Both the position numbers and the translations under genes were made by a program. DNA of 64,000 bases from Methylobacterium sp. J-077 (GTDB lineage Bacteria; Pseudomonadota; Alphaproteobacteria; Rhizobiales; Beijerinckiaceae): the NCBI RefSeq assembly GCF_022829365.1, contig NZ_JAKSYJ010000093.1, positions 62,001 to 126,000 on the forward strand, written 5' to 3'. The notes beneath the pieces were generated by a model. The model saw only the letters and a list, made by a program, of their open reading frames with translations, was not told the DNA's origin and ran no database searches. Shown here piece after piece: positions 31,852 to 40,616 of this stretch. Every line of letters starts with the position of its first letter. Position 1 is the stretch's first letter.

Positions 31852-34503
31852 TCACGGCCGGCTCTTTGCTGCGGAGACCTCCTGGATCAGCAGGGCCACG
31901 AGGCCCGACCAGCCGGTCTGATGGGAGGCGCCGACCCCCCGGCCGGTATCGCCGTGATAATATTCGTAGAACAGCACCAGGTCGCGAAAATGCGGGTCGT
32001 CCTGCTCGATCCGGCTGTCCCCGTAGACCGGCCGGTGTCCGTCCGGGCCCCGGGTCGACAGGCCGATGAGCCGCCGCGAGAGGTTGTCCGCGATCTCCCG
32101 GAGCGAATAGGTCCGTCCCGAGCCGGCCGGCGCCTCCACGCGGAAATCCGGGCCGTAATAGTCGTGAAACTGTTTCAGCCCGGCGATCAGCAGGTAGTTG
32201 ACCGGCATCCAGACCGGCCCGCGCCAGTTCGAATTGCCGCCGAATAGGCGCGAGCGCGATTCCGCCGGCTCATAGGCGAGGCCCAGGTCCCGGCCGTCCC
32301 ACGGGAAGCAGAACGGCTGCTCGGCGTAGCTGCGCGAGACCGCCCGCAACCCGTGTTCCGACAGGAACTCGGCCGGGTCGAGGGCGCGGCGCAGCAGCGC
32401 CTTCAGCCGGTGGCCGCGCAGCAGCGACAGCAGCACGGACAGACCTTCGCCGGGCACGTTCCAGCGCGAGACCAGGGCCGCCAGGTCCGGGCGGTTTTCC
32501 AGGAAGAACCGCATCCGGTTCCGGAGCGCGGGCAGCTTGTCCAGATCGTGCGCGCTGATCGTGGTGACCGCGAAGATCGGGATCAGTCCGACCATTGTCC
32601 GTACCCGGATCGGCAGGCGCTGTCCGTCGCGGGTTTCAATCACGTCATAGAAGAAGCCGTCCGCCTCGTCCCAGACGCCGTCGCCGGTCGCCGCCGCGAT
32701 CAGCAGGAAATGCTCGAAGAACTTCTCCGCCATATCCTCGTAGGTCGGGTCCTGAAGCGCCAGCGCGATGGCGATGCGCATCAGGTTCAGCGCGTAAGCC
32801 GCCATCCAGGCGGTCGCGTCCGACTGGGTCAGGGTGGCGCCGTCGCCGACCGGCTTCGAGCGGTCGAAGATGCCGATATTGTCGAGCCCGAGGAAGCCGC
32901 CCTGGAACAGGTTGCGGTCGTCGGAATCCTTGCGGTTCACCCACCAGGTGAAGTTGAGCGTCAGCTTGTTGAAGATCCGCTTGAGGAACACGTGGTCGGG
33001 CGTGCCGGTGAGCGCCCGGTCAAGCTCGAACACCCGCCAGGCGGCGAGCCCGTGGATCGGCGGATTGGCGTCCCCGAACCCCCATTCATAGGCCGGCAGC
33101 GCCGCGTTCGGGTGGGCGTAGGCCTCGTCCACGAGCAGCAGGAGCTGGTTCTTGGCGAAATCGGGATCGATTAGCGCGAACACGATCGCCTGAAGCGCGA
33201 GGTCCCAGGAGGCGAACCAGGGGTATTCCCAGGCATCCGGCATCGAGATGATGTCGTTGGCGCGCAGATGCGTCCAATCGGCGTTGCGGCCGTGCCGGCG
33301 CGCGGGGGAGGGGGCCGGCTGGGCCGGATCGCCGGCGAGCCACTCGCGCACGTCGTAATGGTAGAGCTGCTTCGACCAGAGCATGCCGGCGAGCGCCTGC
33401 CGCTGCACGAGCCGCATCTCGGGATCGGGGATCGACGCCTGCAGGGCCGCGTAGAACGCATCCGCCTCGGCCTCGCGGGTCGCGAACACCGCGTCGAAAT
33501 CCGCGAAGGGCTCGCCCGGGGCGGTCTCGGGGCGCAGCCGCAGCCGTAGCGTGCGCGTCTCCCCGGGGCCGAGACGGCAATCGTACCGAGCCGCGCATTT
33601 CGTGCCGGACAGGGGGTTGGCCGCCCCGGCCTCGCCCTGCACGATGCGCCGGTCGATCCCGTCCTTGTAGAAGCCCGATGCCGGGCCGCTGCCGTAGAGT
33701 CGGTGGGTGTTGGTCTCGTTCTCGGTGAACAGCAGTTCGGCCGCGCCCTCGGCGAAGAAGCGCATCGGCGGCAGGGCCGGATGGCGCGCCCAGACCGATC
33801 CGTCCGAGCCCGCTTCCAGCTCCGGTTTGGCGGTCCCGGCCTTCCACGACCACAGGTTCCGCGCCCAGAGCTGCGGCAGCAGGGTGAGGTCGGCCGGTTC
33901 CGGGCCGCGATTGGTGGCGGTGACCCGCATCAGGATGTCGTCGGGGCCGGCCTTGCCGTAGGCGATCACGACGTCGAAGTAGCGGCCCTCGTCGAACAGG
34001 CCGGTGTCGAGCAGCTCAAATTCCGGATCGTCGAGGCCGCGGTGGCGGTTCTCCTCGATCAGACGCGCGTAGGGGAACGCGCCCTGCGGGTACTTGTACA
34101 GCATCCGCATGAAGGCGTGGGTCGGGACGCCGTCGAGATAGTAGTACAGCTCCTTCACGTCCTCGCCGTGGTTGCCCTCGGCATTGGTGAGGCCGAACAG
34201 GCGCTCCTTCAGGATCGGATCGCGGCCGTTCCACAGGGCGAGCGCCAGGCACCAGTTCAGGTTACGGTCGCCGAAGCCGCCGATCCCGTCCTCGCCCCAG
34301 CGATAGGCCCGGGACCGGGCATGGTCATGGGGTAGGGAATCCCAGGCCTCGCCATCGGCGCTGTAATCCTCCCGCACCGTGCCCCATTGCCGGTCGCTGA
34401 GATACGGCCCCCAGCGCCGCCAAGCCGGGTCGGTCCGCGCCTCCACGAGCCGCTGCCCCTCGACGGTGTCGAAGAGACCGGGGACGCCGTTTGGCTTGGT
34501 CAT
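31852..34503 (-). CDS. MGH1-type (GH63-clan) glucosidase/hydrolase
   Basis: 883 residues. A beta-rich N-terminal half (about 1-400) precedes an (alpha/alpha)6 barrel. Visible family features are DYSADGEAWDSLPHDHARSR and RWGEDGIGGFGDRNLNWCLA near the N-terminus, WEYPWFASWDLALQAI, QGGFLGLDNIGIFDRS, DGFFYDV and, near the end, NSNWRGPVWMPVNYLLI and QTGWSGLVALLIQE. The family includes mannosylglycerate/glucosylglycerate hydrolases and other GH63-like alpha-glucosidases. No signal peptide is present, so it should be cytoplasmic. The start at 34503 is chosen because upstream in-frame codons are arginine-rich and unlike the family. A role in compatible-solute or trehalose-like sugar turnover is an inference. 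Confidence 0.85.
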   Translation of the reverse strand: MTKPNGVPGLFDTVEGQRLVEARTDPAWRRWGPYLSDRQWGTVREDYSADGEAWDSLPHDHARSRAYRWGEDGIGGFGDRNLNWCLALALWNGRDPILKERLFGLTNAEGNHGEDVKELYYYLDGVPTHAFMRMLYKYPQGAFPYARLIEENRHRGLDDPEFELLDTGLFDEGRYFDVVIAYGKAGPDDILMRVTATNRGPEPADLTLLPQLWARNLWSWKAGTAKPELEAGSDGSVWARHPALPPMRFFAEGAAELLFTENETNTHRLYGSGPASGFYKDGIDRRIVQGEAGAANPLSGTKCAARYDCRLGPGETRTLRLRLRPETAPGEPFADFDAVFATREAEADAFYAALQASIPDPEMRLVQRQALAGMLWSKQLYHYDVREWLAGDPAQPAPSPARRHGRNADWTHLRANDIISMPDAWEYPWFASWDLALQAIVFALIDPDFAKNQLLLLVDEAYAHPNAALPAYEWGFGDANPPIHGLAAWRVFELDRALTGTPDHVFLKRIFNKLTLNFTWWVNRKDSDDRNLFQGGFLGLDNIGIFDRSKPVGDGATLTQSDATAWMAAYALNLMRIAIALALQDPTYEDMAEKFFEHFLLIAAATGDGVWDEADGFFYDVIETRDGQRLPIRVRTMVGLIPIFAVTTISAHDLDKLPALRNRMRFFLENRPDLAALVSRWNVPGEGLSVLLSLLRGHRLKALLRRALDPAEFLSEHGLRAVSRSYAEQPFCFPWDGRDLGLAYEPAESRSRLFGGNSNWRGPVWMPVNYLLIAGLKQFHDYYGPDFRVEAPAGSGRTYSLREIADNLSRRLIGLSTRGPDGHRPVYGDSRIEQDDPHFRDLVLFYEYYHGDTGRGVGASHQTGWSGLVALLIQEVSAAKSRP

Positions 34504-34612
34504 TCGGTCGATGCTCCGGTGCGCGTCTTCGTGGATTTGCGCTCGGATAGTGCCGTGGTTCGGTAGGGAGAAGTCAACGTTGAGGCGCTGATCGCACCGA
34601 GCGCGCCTTACC

Positions 34613-35278
34613 TTAGATGGCGGAGAGAATACGCAATCCGTCCGGAGCCGCATCAACGGTCAGCGCGCAATAATCCGGGATCGTCGCATGCCGCGTCGCG
34701 ATCGGCGCGTGATGGATCGCGGTGACCACGACGATTTCGGCGCCGGCCGCCTCGCCGGCGCGGATGCCGGCCGGCGCGTCCTCGAACACCAGGCAATCCG
34801 AGGCCGCCACGCCCAGGCGCTCGGCCGCCAGCAAGAAGCAATCGGGGGCGGGCTTGCCTTGGCCGATATCTTCGGCGGCGATCAGCAGGGCCGGGACCGG
34901 CATGGCGGCAGCGTCCAGGCGGCGCAGGGCGAGTTCCCGGGGCGCCGAGGTGACGATCGCCCAGCGCGCCGGCGGCAGCGCCCGCAGGAAGGCCCGGGCG
35001 CCCGGGATCTCGGAGATGTCGCCGACATCGGCGATCTCGGCCCGGGTGATCGCCGCGGCCTCGGCCGCGGGATCGACGCCCGGAAGGCCGAGCCGGCGGA
35101 TCGTGTCCACCGAGCGGACTCCATGGATTGTCGGCAGGAGGCTCGCTGCGTCGAGGCCGTGGCCTTCCGCCCAGCGCGTCCAGGCGCGCTCCGCGGAGGC
35201 GATCGAGCTGATGAGCGTGCCGTCCATGTCGAACAGGAACGCGGCGAAGCGGCGCGTCGGGAGCGATTCTGCGGTCAT
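34613..35278 (-). CDS. HAD-superfamily hydrolase, subfamily IA
   Basis: 221 residues with the HAD motifs in order: I ([12 protein letters not shown]), II (IVTSAPREL), III ([16 protein letters not shown]) and IV ([16 protein letters not shown]). The helical cap (about 27-90) is of the C1 beta-phosphoglucomutase/sugar-phosphatase type. It probably dephosphorylates a sugar phosphate, as GPP/DOG-like phosphatases do. It is transcribed in the same direction as, and 109 bases ahead of, the MGH1-type hydrolase gene, so the pair may act on related sugars. It diverges from trpA. Confidence 0.85.
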   Translation of the reverse strand: MTAESLPTRRFAAFLFDMDGTLISSIASAERAWTRWAEGHGLDAASLLPTIHGVRSVDTIRRLGLPGVDPAAEAAAITRAEIADVGDISEIPGARAFLRALPPARWAIVTSAPRELALRRLDAAAMPVPALLIAAEDIGQGKPAPDCFLLAAERLGVAASDCLVFEDAPAGIRAGEAAGAEIVVVTAIHHAPIATRHATIPDYCALTVDAAPDGLRILSAI

Positions 35279-35443
35279 GTCCCAGGGCTACGTGGGCGCG
35301 GGCGGCTCGACAACCGCGCGGCGCGCACGGCCGCCGCCCGCTCGGGCTCGGGCGCCCGCTTCACGGGCCGATCCCGATGGTGTAGCGCGGATACAACCCT
35401 GGACCGGATCCGGTCCTGCACGCGCGAAAACCGTATCAGACCC

Positions 35444-36283
35444 ATGCCGAGCCGCATCGACGCCACCTTCACCCGCGCTCGCGCGGAGAACCGGGCCGTC
35501 CTCGTCACCTACGTGATGGCGGGCGATCCAGACCCGGAGACCTCCCTGGAGGTGCTGAAGGCGCTGCCCGGCGCCGGCGCCGACATCCTGGAATTCGGCC
35601 TGCCCTTCACCGACCCGATGGCCGATGGCCCGGCGATCCAGGCCGCCGGCCTGCGGGCCCTCAAGGCCGGCCAGGGCGTGGCCGGCACCCTCGACCTCGT
35701 GCGCCGATTCCGGGCGGAGAACGACGGCACGCCGATCGTGCTGATGGGCTATTTCAATCCGATCCACACCTACGGGGTCGAGCGGTTCCTGGACGATGCG
35801 GTCGCCGCCGGAGTCGACGGGCTGATCGTGGTCGACCTGCCCCCGGAGGAGGATTCGGAGCTGTGCCTGCCGGCTTTGGCCAAGGGCCTCGCCTTCATCC
35901 GGCTCGCCACGCCGACCACCGACGAGCGCCGGCTCCCGGCCGTCCTCGCGAACACCGCGGGCTTCGTCTACTACGTGTCGATCACCGGGATCACCGGCAC
36001 GGCGACCCCCGACTTCGGCAAGGTGTCGGAGGCGGTGGCCCGCATCCGCCGCCACACCGACCTGCCCGTGGTGGTGGGCTTCGGGGTCAGGACCGGCGCC
36101 CATGCCGCGGCGATCGCCAAGGGCGCCGACGGTGTCGTGGTCGGCTCGGCCCTGGTCGATACCCTGGTCCGCTCTCTAGATGCCGAGGGCCGGCCGCAGG
36201 CCGGCACGGTCCCGGCCGTGGCTGAGCTGGTCCGCGAACTCGCCGCCGGCGTGCGCCCGGGCGGCGTGGGCCGGGCGGCCTGA
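35444..36283 (+). CDS. trpA: Tryptophan synthase alpha subunit
   Basis: 279 residues of TIM-barrel type. The catalytic Glu is in [19 protein letters not shown] and the catalytic Asp in [14 protein letters not shown]; loop 6 follows as [12 protein letters not shown], with the phosphate-binding [13 protein letters not shown] and [10 protein letters not shown]. It cleaves indole-3-glycerol phosphate and channels indole to TrpB in the cytoplasm. No trpB gene precedes it here. It heads the block trpA-accD-folC, an order common in alphaproteobacteria. The gap to accD is 83 bases. Confidence 0.95.
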   Translation: MPSRIDATFTRARAENRAVLVTYVMAGDPDPETSLEVLKALPGAGADILEFGLPFTDPMADGPAIQAAGLRALKAGQGVAGTLDLVRRFRAENDGTPIVLMGYFNPIHTYGVERFLDDAVAAGVDGLIVVDLPPEEDSELCLPALAKGLAFIRLATPTTDERRLPAVLANTAGFVYYVSITGITGTATPDFGKVSEAVARIRRHTDLPVVVGFGVRTGAHAAAIAKGADGVVVGSALVDTLVRSLDAEGRPQAGTVPAVAELVRELAAGVRPGGVGRAA

Positions 36284-36366
36284 ACCCGAAGATCGCCGCG
36301 GACCCTGGCGGCGGGGGCCACACCACCTGATATCAGCGCGAGCTTGAAGCGAACGGACGCGAGTCG

Positions 36367-37263
36367 ATGGTCGAACCGATGAACTGGATTTCGGAGGTGG
36401 TGCGCCCCCGGATCAAGACCCTGTTCAAGCGCGAGACGCCGGAGAACCTCTGGGTCAAGTGCCCGGATACCGGCCAAATGGTGTTCCACAAGGAGGTGGA
36501 GGCCAATCACTGGGTGATCCCGGGCTCCGAGCATCACCTGAAGATGAGCGCCGCCGCGCGCCTCAAGATGATGTTCGACGAGGGCACCTGGATCGATGTG
36601 GCGCTCCCCGAGGTCGCCACCGACCCGCTGAAGTTCCGAGACGAGAAGCGTTACGTCGACCGCCTCAAGGAGGCGCGCGCCAAGACAGGGTTGCAGGACG
36701 CGTTCAAGATCGGCTTCGGCCGGGTCGGCGGCCTGCCGATGACCCTGGCGGCGCAGGAATTCGGCTTCATGGCCGGCTCGCTGGGCATGGCGGCCGGCGA
36801 GGCCTTCGTGCGCGGCGCCGAGACGGCCCTGGAGAAGCGCACCCCCTACGTGCTGTTCTCGGCCTCCGGCGGCGCCCGCATGCAGGAGGGCATCCTGTCG
36901 CTGATGCAGATGCCACGGACCACCGTGGCGGTGCGCCGGCTCAACGCGGCGCGCCTGCCCTATATCGTGGTGCTCACGAACCCGACCACCGGCGGCGTCA
37001 CCGCCTCCTACGCGATGCTCGGCGACGTTCACCTGGCCGAGCCAGGCGCCCTGATCTGCTTCGCCGGCCCCCGGGTGATCGAGCAGACCATCCGGGAGAA
37101 GCTGCCGGATGGGTTCCAGCGGGCCGAATATTTGCGCGACCACGGCATGGTCGACCAAGTGGTTCACAGGCACGCCCTGAAGGAGACGATCGCGCGGATC
37201 TGCGGCTTGCTCACCAATGCCGATACGGCCGAGGTTCTGGGTTCCGCCCAGGCCGCGGCCTAG
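36367..37263 (+). CDS. accD: Acetyl-CoA carboxylase carboxyltransferase beta subunit
   Basis: 298 residues. The crotonase-like carboxyltransferase core is clear: [43 protein letters not shown] and [18 protein letters not shown]. coli AccD starts with a four-cysteine zinc ribbon; here the corresponding region reads [20 protein letters not shown] and keeps only one Cys, as in rhizobial AccD proteins, so this is a lineage trait and not decay. It forms the carboxyltransferase with AccA for malonyl-CoA synthesis. folC follows 9 bases later. Confidence 0.95.
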   Translation: MVEPMNWISEVVRPRIKTLFKRETPENLWVKCPDTGQMVFHKEVEANHWVIPGSEHHLKMSAAARLKMMFDEGTWIDVALPEVATDPLKFRDEKRYVDRLKEARAKTGLQDAFKIGFGRVGGLPMTLAAQEFGFMAGSLGMAAGEAFVRGAETALEKRTPYVLFSASGGARMQEGILSLMQMPRTTVAVRRLNAARLPYIVVLTNPTTGGVTASYAMLGDVHLAEPGALICFAGPRVIEQTIREKLPDGFQRAEYLRDHGMVDQVVHRHALKETIARICGLLTNADTAEVLGSAQAAA

Positions 37264-37272
37264 CCCGCCGCC

Positions 37273-38598
37273 ATGGCCTCCTCCGACGCCCTCATGGCGC
37301 GATTCCTCGCGCTCCATCCGCGCACCATCGACCTGTCGCTGGGCCGGATCGAGCGGCTGCTGGCCCGGCTGAACCACCCGGAGCGGCGCCTGCCGCCGGT
37401 GATCCACGTCGCCGGGACCAACGGCAAGGGCTCGACCATCGCGTTCATGCGGGCGATCCTCGAGGCCGGCAGCCTGGCCGCCCACGTCTACACCTCGCCC
37501 CATCTCGTCCGGTTCCACGAGCGGATCCGGCTCGGCGGGCTCGGCGGCGGCCAGTTCGTGGACGAGGACCGGCTGGCCGACGCGTTCTCACGGTGCGAGG
37601 CCGCCAATGCCGGCGAGCCGATCACCATGTTCGAAATCACCACCGCGGCGGCCCTGCTGCTCTTCTCGGAGAGCCGGGCCGACGTGCTGCTGCTCGAGGT
37701 CGGGCTGGGTGGCCGGCTCGACGCCACCAACGTCATCGCCCAGCCGGCCTGCGCGGTGGTGACCCCGATCGGGCGCGACCATGCCGAGTATCTCGGCGAC
37801 ACGGTCGAATCGGTCGCCGCCGAGAAGGCCGGGATCTTCAAGCGCGGCTGCCCGGCGGTGATCGCCGCGCAGGATTACGCTGAGGCCGACGCCGTACTGT
37901 GCCGCCATGCGGAAGCCGTGGGCGCGACGCCGATTCTGGTCGGCAACCAGGATTTCTCCGCGCACGAGGAGCGCGGCCGCATGGTCTACCAGGACGAGAC
38001 CGACCTGTTCGACCTGCCCCGGCCGCGGCTCGCCGGACGCCACCAGCTGGTCAACGCCGCCACCGCGATCACCGCGTTGCGGGCAGCCGGGTTCGGCGAT
38101 ATCGGCAACGCCGCCCTGGAGCGGGGTCTCACCGAGGTCGACTGGCCCGGCCGGCTGCAGCGGCTCGGCCGCGGGCGGCTCGCCGCGCAACTCGATCCAG
38201 GGGCCGAGCTGTGGCTCGACGGCGGCCACAACATCGACGGCGGCCGGATCCTCGCCGCCGCTATGGCTGATCTCGGCGAGCGCAGTGACGTGCCGCTGGT
38301 GCTGATCGTCGGCCTGCTCAGTACGAAGGACGCCGACGGATTCCTGCGCAACTTCGTCGGCCTGGCGCGGGCGCTGATCGCGGTCCCGATCACGACCTCG
38401 ATGGCGGCACGGCCCGCCGAGGAGGTAGCGCGGATCGGCGAGGCCGTCGGCCTGTCGACCCGGACGGCGCCGAGCATCGAGGCCGCGCTGGGTCAGGTGA
38501 AGGACATCGCCTTCGAGCAGCCGCCGCGAATCCTGATCTGCGGCTCGCTCTACTTGGCCGGCCTGGTCCTCGCAGCCAACGATACGCCGCCGGTCTGA
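37273..38598 (+). CDS. folC: Bifunctional folylpolyglutamate synthase/dihydrofolate synthase
   Basis: 441 residues. The Mur-ligase-like ATP site is in HVAGTNGKGSTIAFMRAIL (about 55-73), followed by YTSPHLVRFHERIR, TMFEITTAAALLLF, LLEVGLGGRLDATNV, IGRDHAEYLGDTVESVAAEKAG and WLDGGHNIDGGR. It adds glutamate to dihydropteroate and to folates in the cytoplasm. It is the last gene of the trpA-accD-folC block, 9 bases after accD. The next gene, an outer-membrane barrel, has its own 207-base upstream region. Confidence 0.95.
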   Translation: MASSDALMARFLALHPRTIDLSLGRIERLLARLNHPERRLPPVIHVAGTNGKGSTIAFMRAILEAGSLAAHVYTSPHLVRFHERIRLGGLGGGQFVDEDRLADAFSRCEAANAGEPITMFEITTAAALLLFSESRADVLLLEVGLGGRLDATNVIAQPACAVVTPIGRDHAEYLGDTVESVAAEKAGIFKRGCPAVIAAQDYAEADAVLCRHAEAVGATPILVGNQDFSAHEERGRMVYQDETDLFDLPRPRLAGRHQLVNAATAITALRAAGFGDIGNAALERGLTEVDWPGRLQRLGRGRLAAQLDPGAELWLDGGHNIDGGRILAAAMADLGERSDVPLVLIVGLLSTKDADGFLRNFVGLARALIAVPITTSMAARPAEEVARIGEAVGLSTRTAPSIEAALGQVKDIAFEQPPRILICGSLYLAGLVLAANDTPPV

Positions 38599-38805
38599 GT
38601 CGCAGACCGATTCTTGTGCTGGGCCCTGGATTTTTCCGGAGATCTGGTTAACGGCGCGTTCATTGCCGTCGATTCGCCGCATTCGAAGACTCGAAATGCT
38701 GCCCACGGCCACGCTTTCCCCCGGCTGTGGCCGCGAAGCTACATCTTCGGTGGGCCCCTTCGCCTAGCCTTGGCGTCGATCGGGCTTGTGCTGGGGATCA
38801 CAGTA

Positions 38806-39705
38806 ATGAAGACGCTTCTCACCTCTCTCGCGGCGTTTACCGCGCTCACTGCCGCCGCTTCCGCCGCCGACCTGCCGCGTCGTGCGGCTCCGCCGCCGGT
38901 GTTCACCCCCGTTCCGGTGTTCACCTGGACCGGCTTTTACTTCGGTATCAACGCCGGCTACGCGTTCGACGCCAGCAGCAGCGACAGCAACCGCGGCTTC
39001 GTCCAGACCGCCGGCAGCCCGGCCGTCCTGACCGGCGCCGGCCTCGTGCCCTACCGCGCTCTCGCGCCGCTCGGCTCTACGCTGATCTACAACCGGAACA
39101 ACCGCGAAGGCTTCTCCGGCGGTGGTCAGATCGGCTATAACTACCAGTTCACCCCGGGCTCGGGCGTCGTGATCGGCTTCGAGGCCGACGCGCAGTACCT
39201 CGATTTCGGCGGCCGTCCGCGCTACGCCACGAACGCCGCTGCGATCAACCAGGGCTTCATCCCGGTCAACGGCACGCTGAACACGCTGGACTTCTTCGGC
39301 ACCGTGCGCGGCCGCCTCGGCTACGCCTTCGACCGCACCCTCGTGTACGCCACCGGCGGTTTCGCTTACGCCACCGGCGACCAGGGCACCCAGGGCGTCG
39401 CGTTCCAGAACTTCGCTGGCAGCCGCGACAACTTCAAGACCGGCTACACCGTCGGCGGCGGCGCCGAGTTCGCGCTCCCCACCGACTCGTTCCTGAACTT
39501 CTTCCGCTCGTCGGCGGTGACGTTCAAGGTCGAAGGTCTGTACGTGAGCCTCGACCGCAACCGCACCGGCCTGCCGCTGGTCGGCGCCTCGGTGAACACG
39601 GGCGCCGTCCTGCCGGTCTACGCCGTCACCGGCAACACCAGCCGCAACACGAACGACTTCGCCGTCGTCTGCGCCGGCCTGAACTACAAGTTCGGCTCGT
39701 ACTAA
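38806..39705 (+). CDS. Outer-membrane beta-barrel protein (Omp25/Omp31-like)
   Basis: 299 residues. A signal peptide (MKTLLTSLAAFTALTAAASA) is followed by ADLPRRAAPPPV, a Pro-rich linker very common in rhizobial outer-membrane proteins, then WTGFYFGINAGYAFD and alternating aromatic strands such as GFSGGGQIGYNYQF, FFGTVRGRLGYAFDRTLVYATGGFAYA. The last residue pattern, CAGLNYKFGSY, is slightly atypical in lacking a terminal Phe. Codon use is strongly biased, which suggests high expression. A GGGGA ribosome binding site and a strong terminator (39766-39800) mark a single-gene unit. It lies inside the otherwise conserved folC/trxA neighbourhood. Confidence 0.88.
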   Translation: MKTLLTSLAAFTALTAAASAADLPRRAAPPPVFTPVPVFTWTGFYFGINAGYAFDASSSDSNRGFVQTAGSPAVLTGAGLVPYRALAPLGSTLIYNRNNREGFSGGGQIGYNYQFTPGSGVVIGFEADAQYLDFGGRPRYATNAAAINQGFIPVNGTLNTLDFFGTVRGRLGYAFDRTLVYATGGFAYATGDQGTQGVAFQNFAGSRDNFKTGYTVGGGAEFALPTDSFLNFFRSSAVTFKVEGLYVSLDRNRTGLPLVGASVNTGAVLPVYAVTGNTSRNTNDFAVVCAGLNYKFGSY

Positions 39706-39765
39706 GACCGGACGATCGGTCCCGGGCGCCGAGCCCGGGACCTCAGAAAACGGGTCTCGGAACCG

Positions 39766-39800
39766 AGAAAGCCCGGCCTTGCGGCCGGGCTTTCTTTTTG
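39766..39800 (+). terminator. Strong rho-independent terminator after the outer-membrane protein gene
   Basis: AGAAAGCCCGGCC (39766-39778) pairs perfectly with GGCCGGGCTTTCT (39783-39795) around a TTGC loop, giving 13 base pairs followed by a T-run. It lies 61 bases after the stop. A second GC-rich dyad (TCCCGGG/CCCGGGA) precedes it at about 39720-39740. Confidence 0.92.
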
Positions 39801-39891
39801 ACGTCGCGACAGACCCACACCGGGTGCGGCGGGAGTTCGGGGCGTTGGAGCCGTCCGCGCCGGCAGTCCGACCGCGGACGATTCCGGCCGC

Positions 39892-40215
<324 letters not shown>

Positions 40216-40483
40216 AACGTCACCTTTCGGAAGCGGCCGCCGATCGGGCGGCCTCGGACGGGCAGGGGCCCGCGCGGTTCGATCAGAATTGGCGACGGGC
40301 CGGCGCCCGGTCAAGCAGTCCGCCCGCCGATGCATGGGGGCGCCTCGAAGGGCGCATCGCGATGTGCGCTGGCGCATGTCGGGCGGCGAAGAGGAGCGGC
40401 GGGAAAGGGCAATCCCGCGGGAGACGCGTGTTCCCAATGACGACGAACCTTTGCAGGTCCATTCTGCGATCGATGGTGAACCG

Positions 40484-40539
40484 CCGCCACTTCGTCATTC
40501 CGGGCTCCGCTTCGCCGCCCCGGAATGACGAAGTGGCGG
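40484..40539. repeat. Palindromic intergenic repeat (REP-like) between addA and trxA
   Basis: Two perfect 21-base arms (40484-40504 and 40519-40539) flank a 14-base loop. The arms contain CGTCATTCCGGG and its complement, a core often met in dispersed palindromes of Rhizobiales. Because the element lies 3' of addA and 5' of trxA, its RNA hairpin could stabilise or terminate the addA transcript. The rest of 40216-40616 shows no gene. Confidence 0.8.
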
Positions 40540-40616
40540 TTGGGTGCCCGCGCGATGCCTGAACCTCAGAAGGATCGATGTTCTCGGATGCGCTCACCTA
40601 CCCAGGATGGCGCCCG

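Noticed and set aside
36439..36540. Loss of the AccD zinc-ribbon cysteines as a sign of decay
   Set aside because: Rhizobial AccD proteins show the same lack of ligands, so it is a lineage trait.
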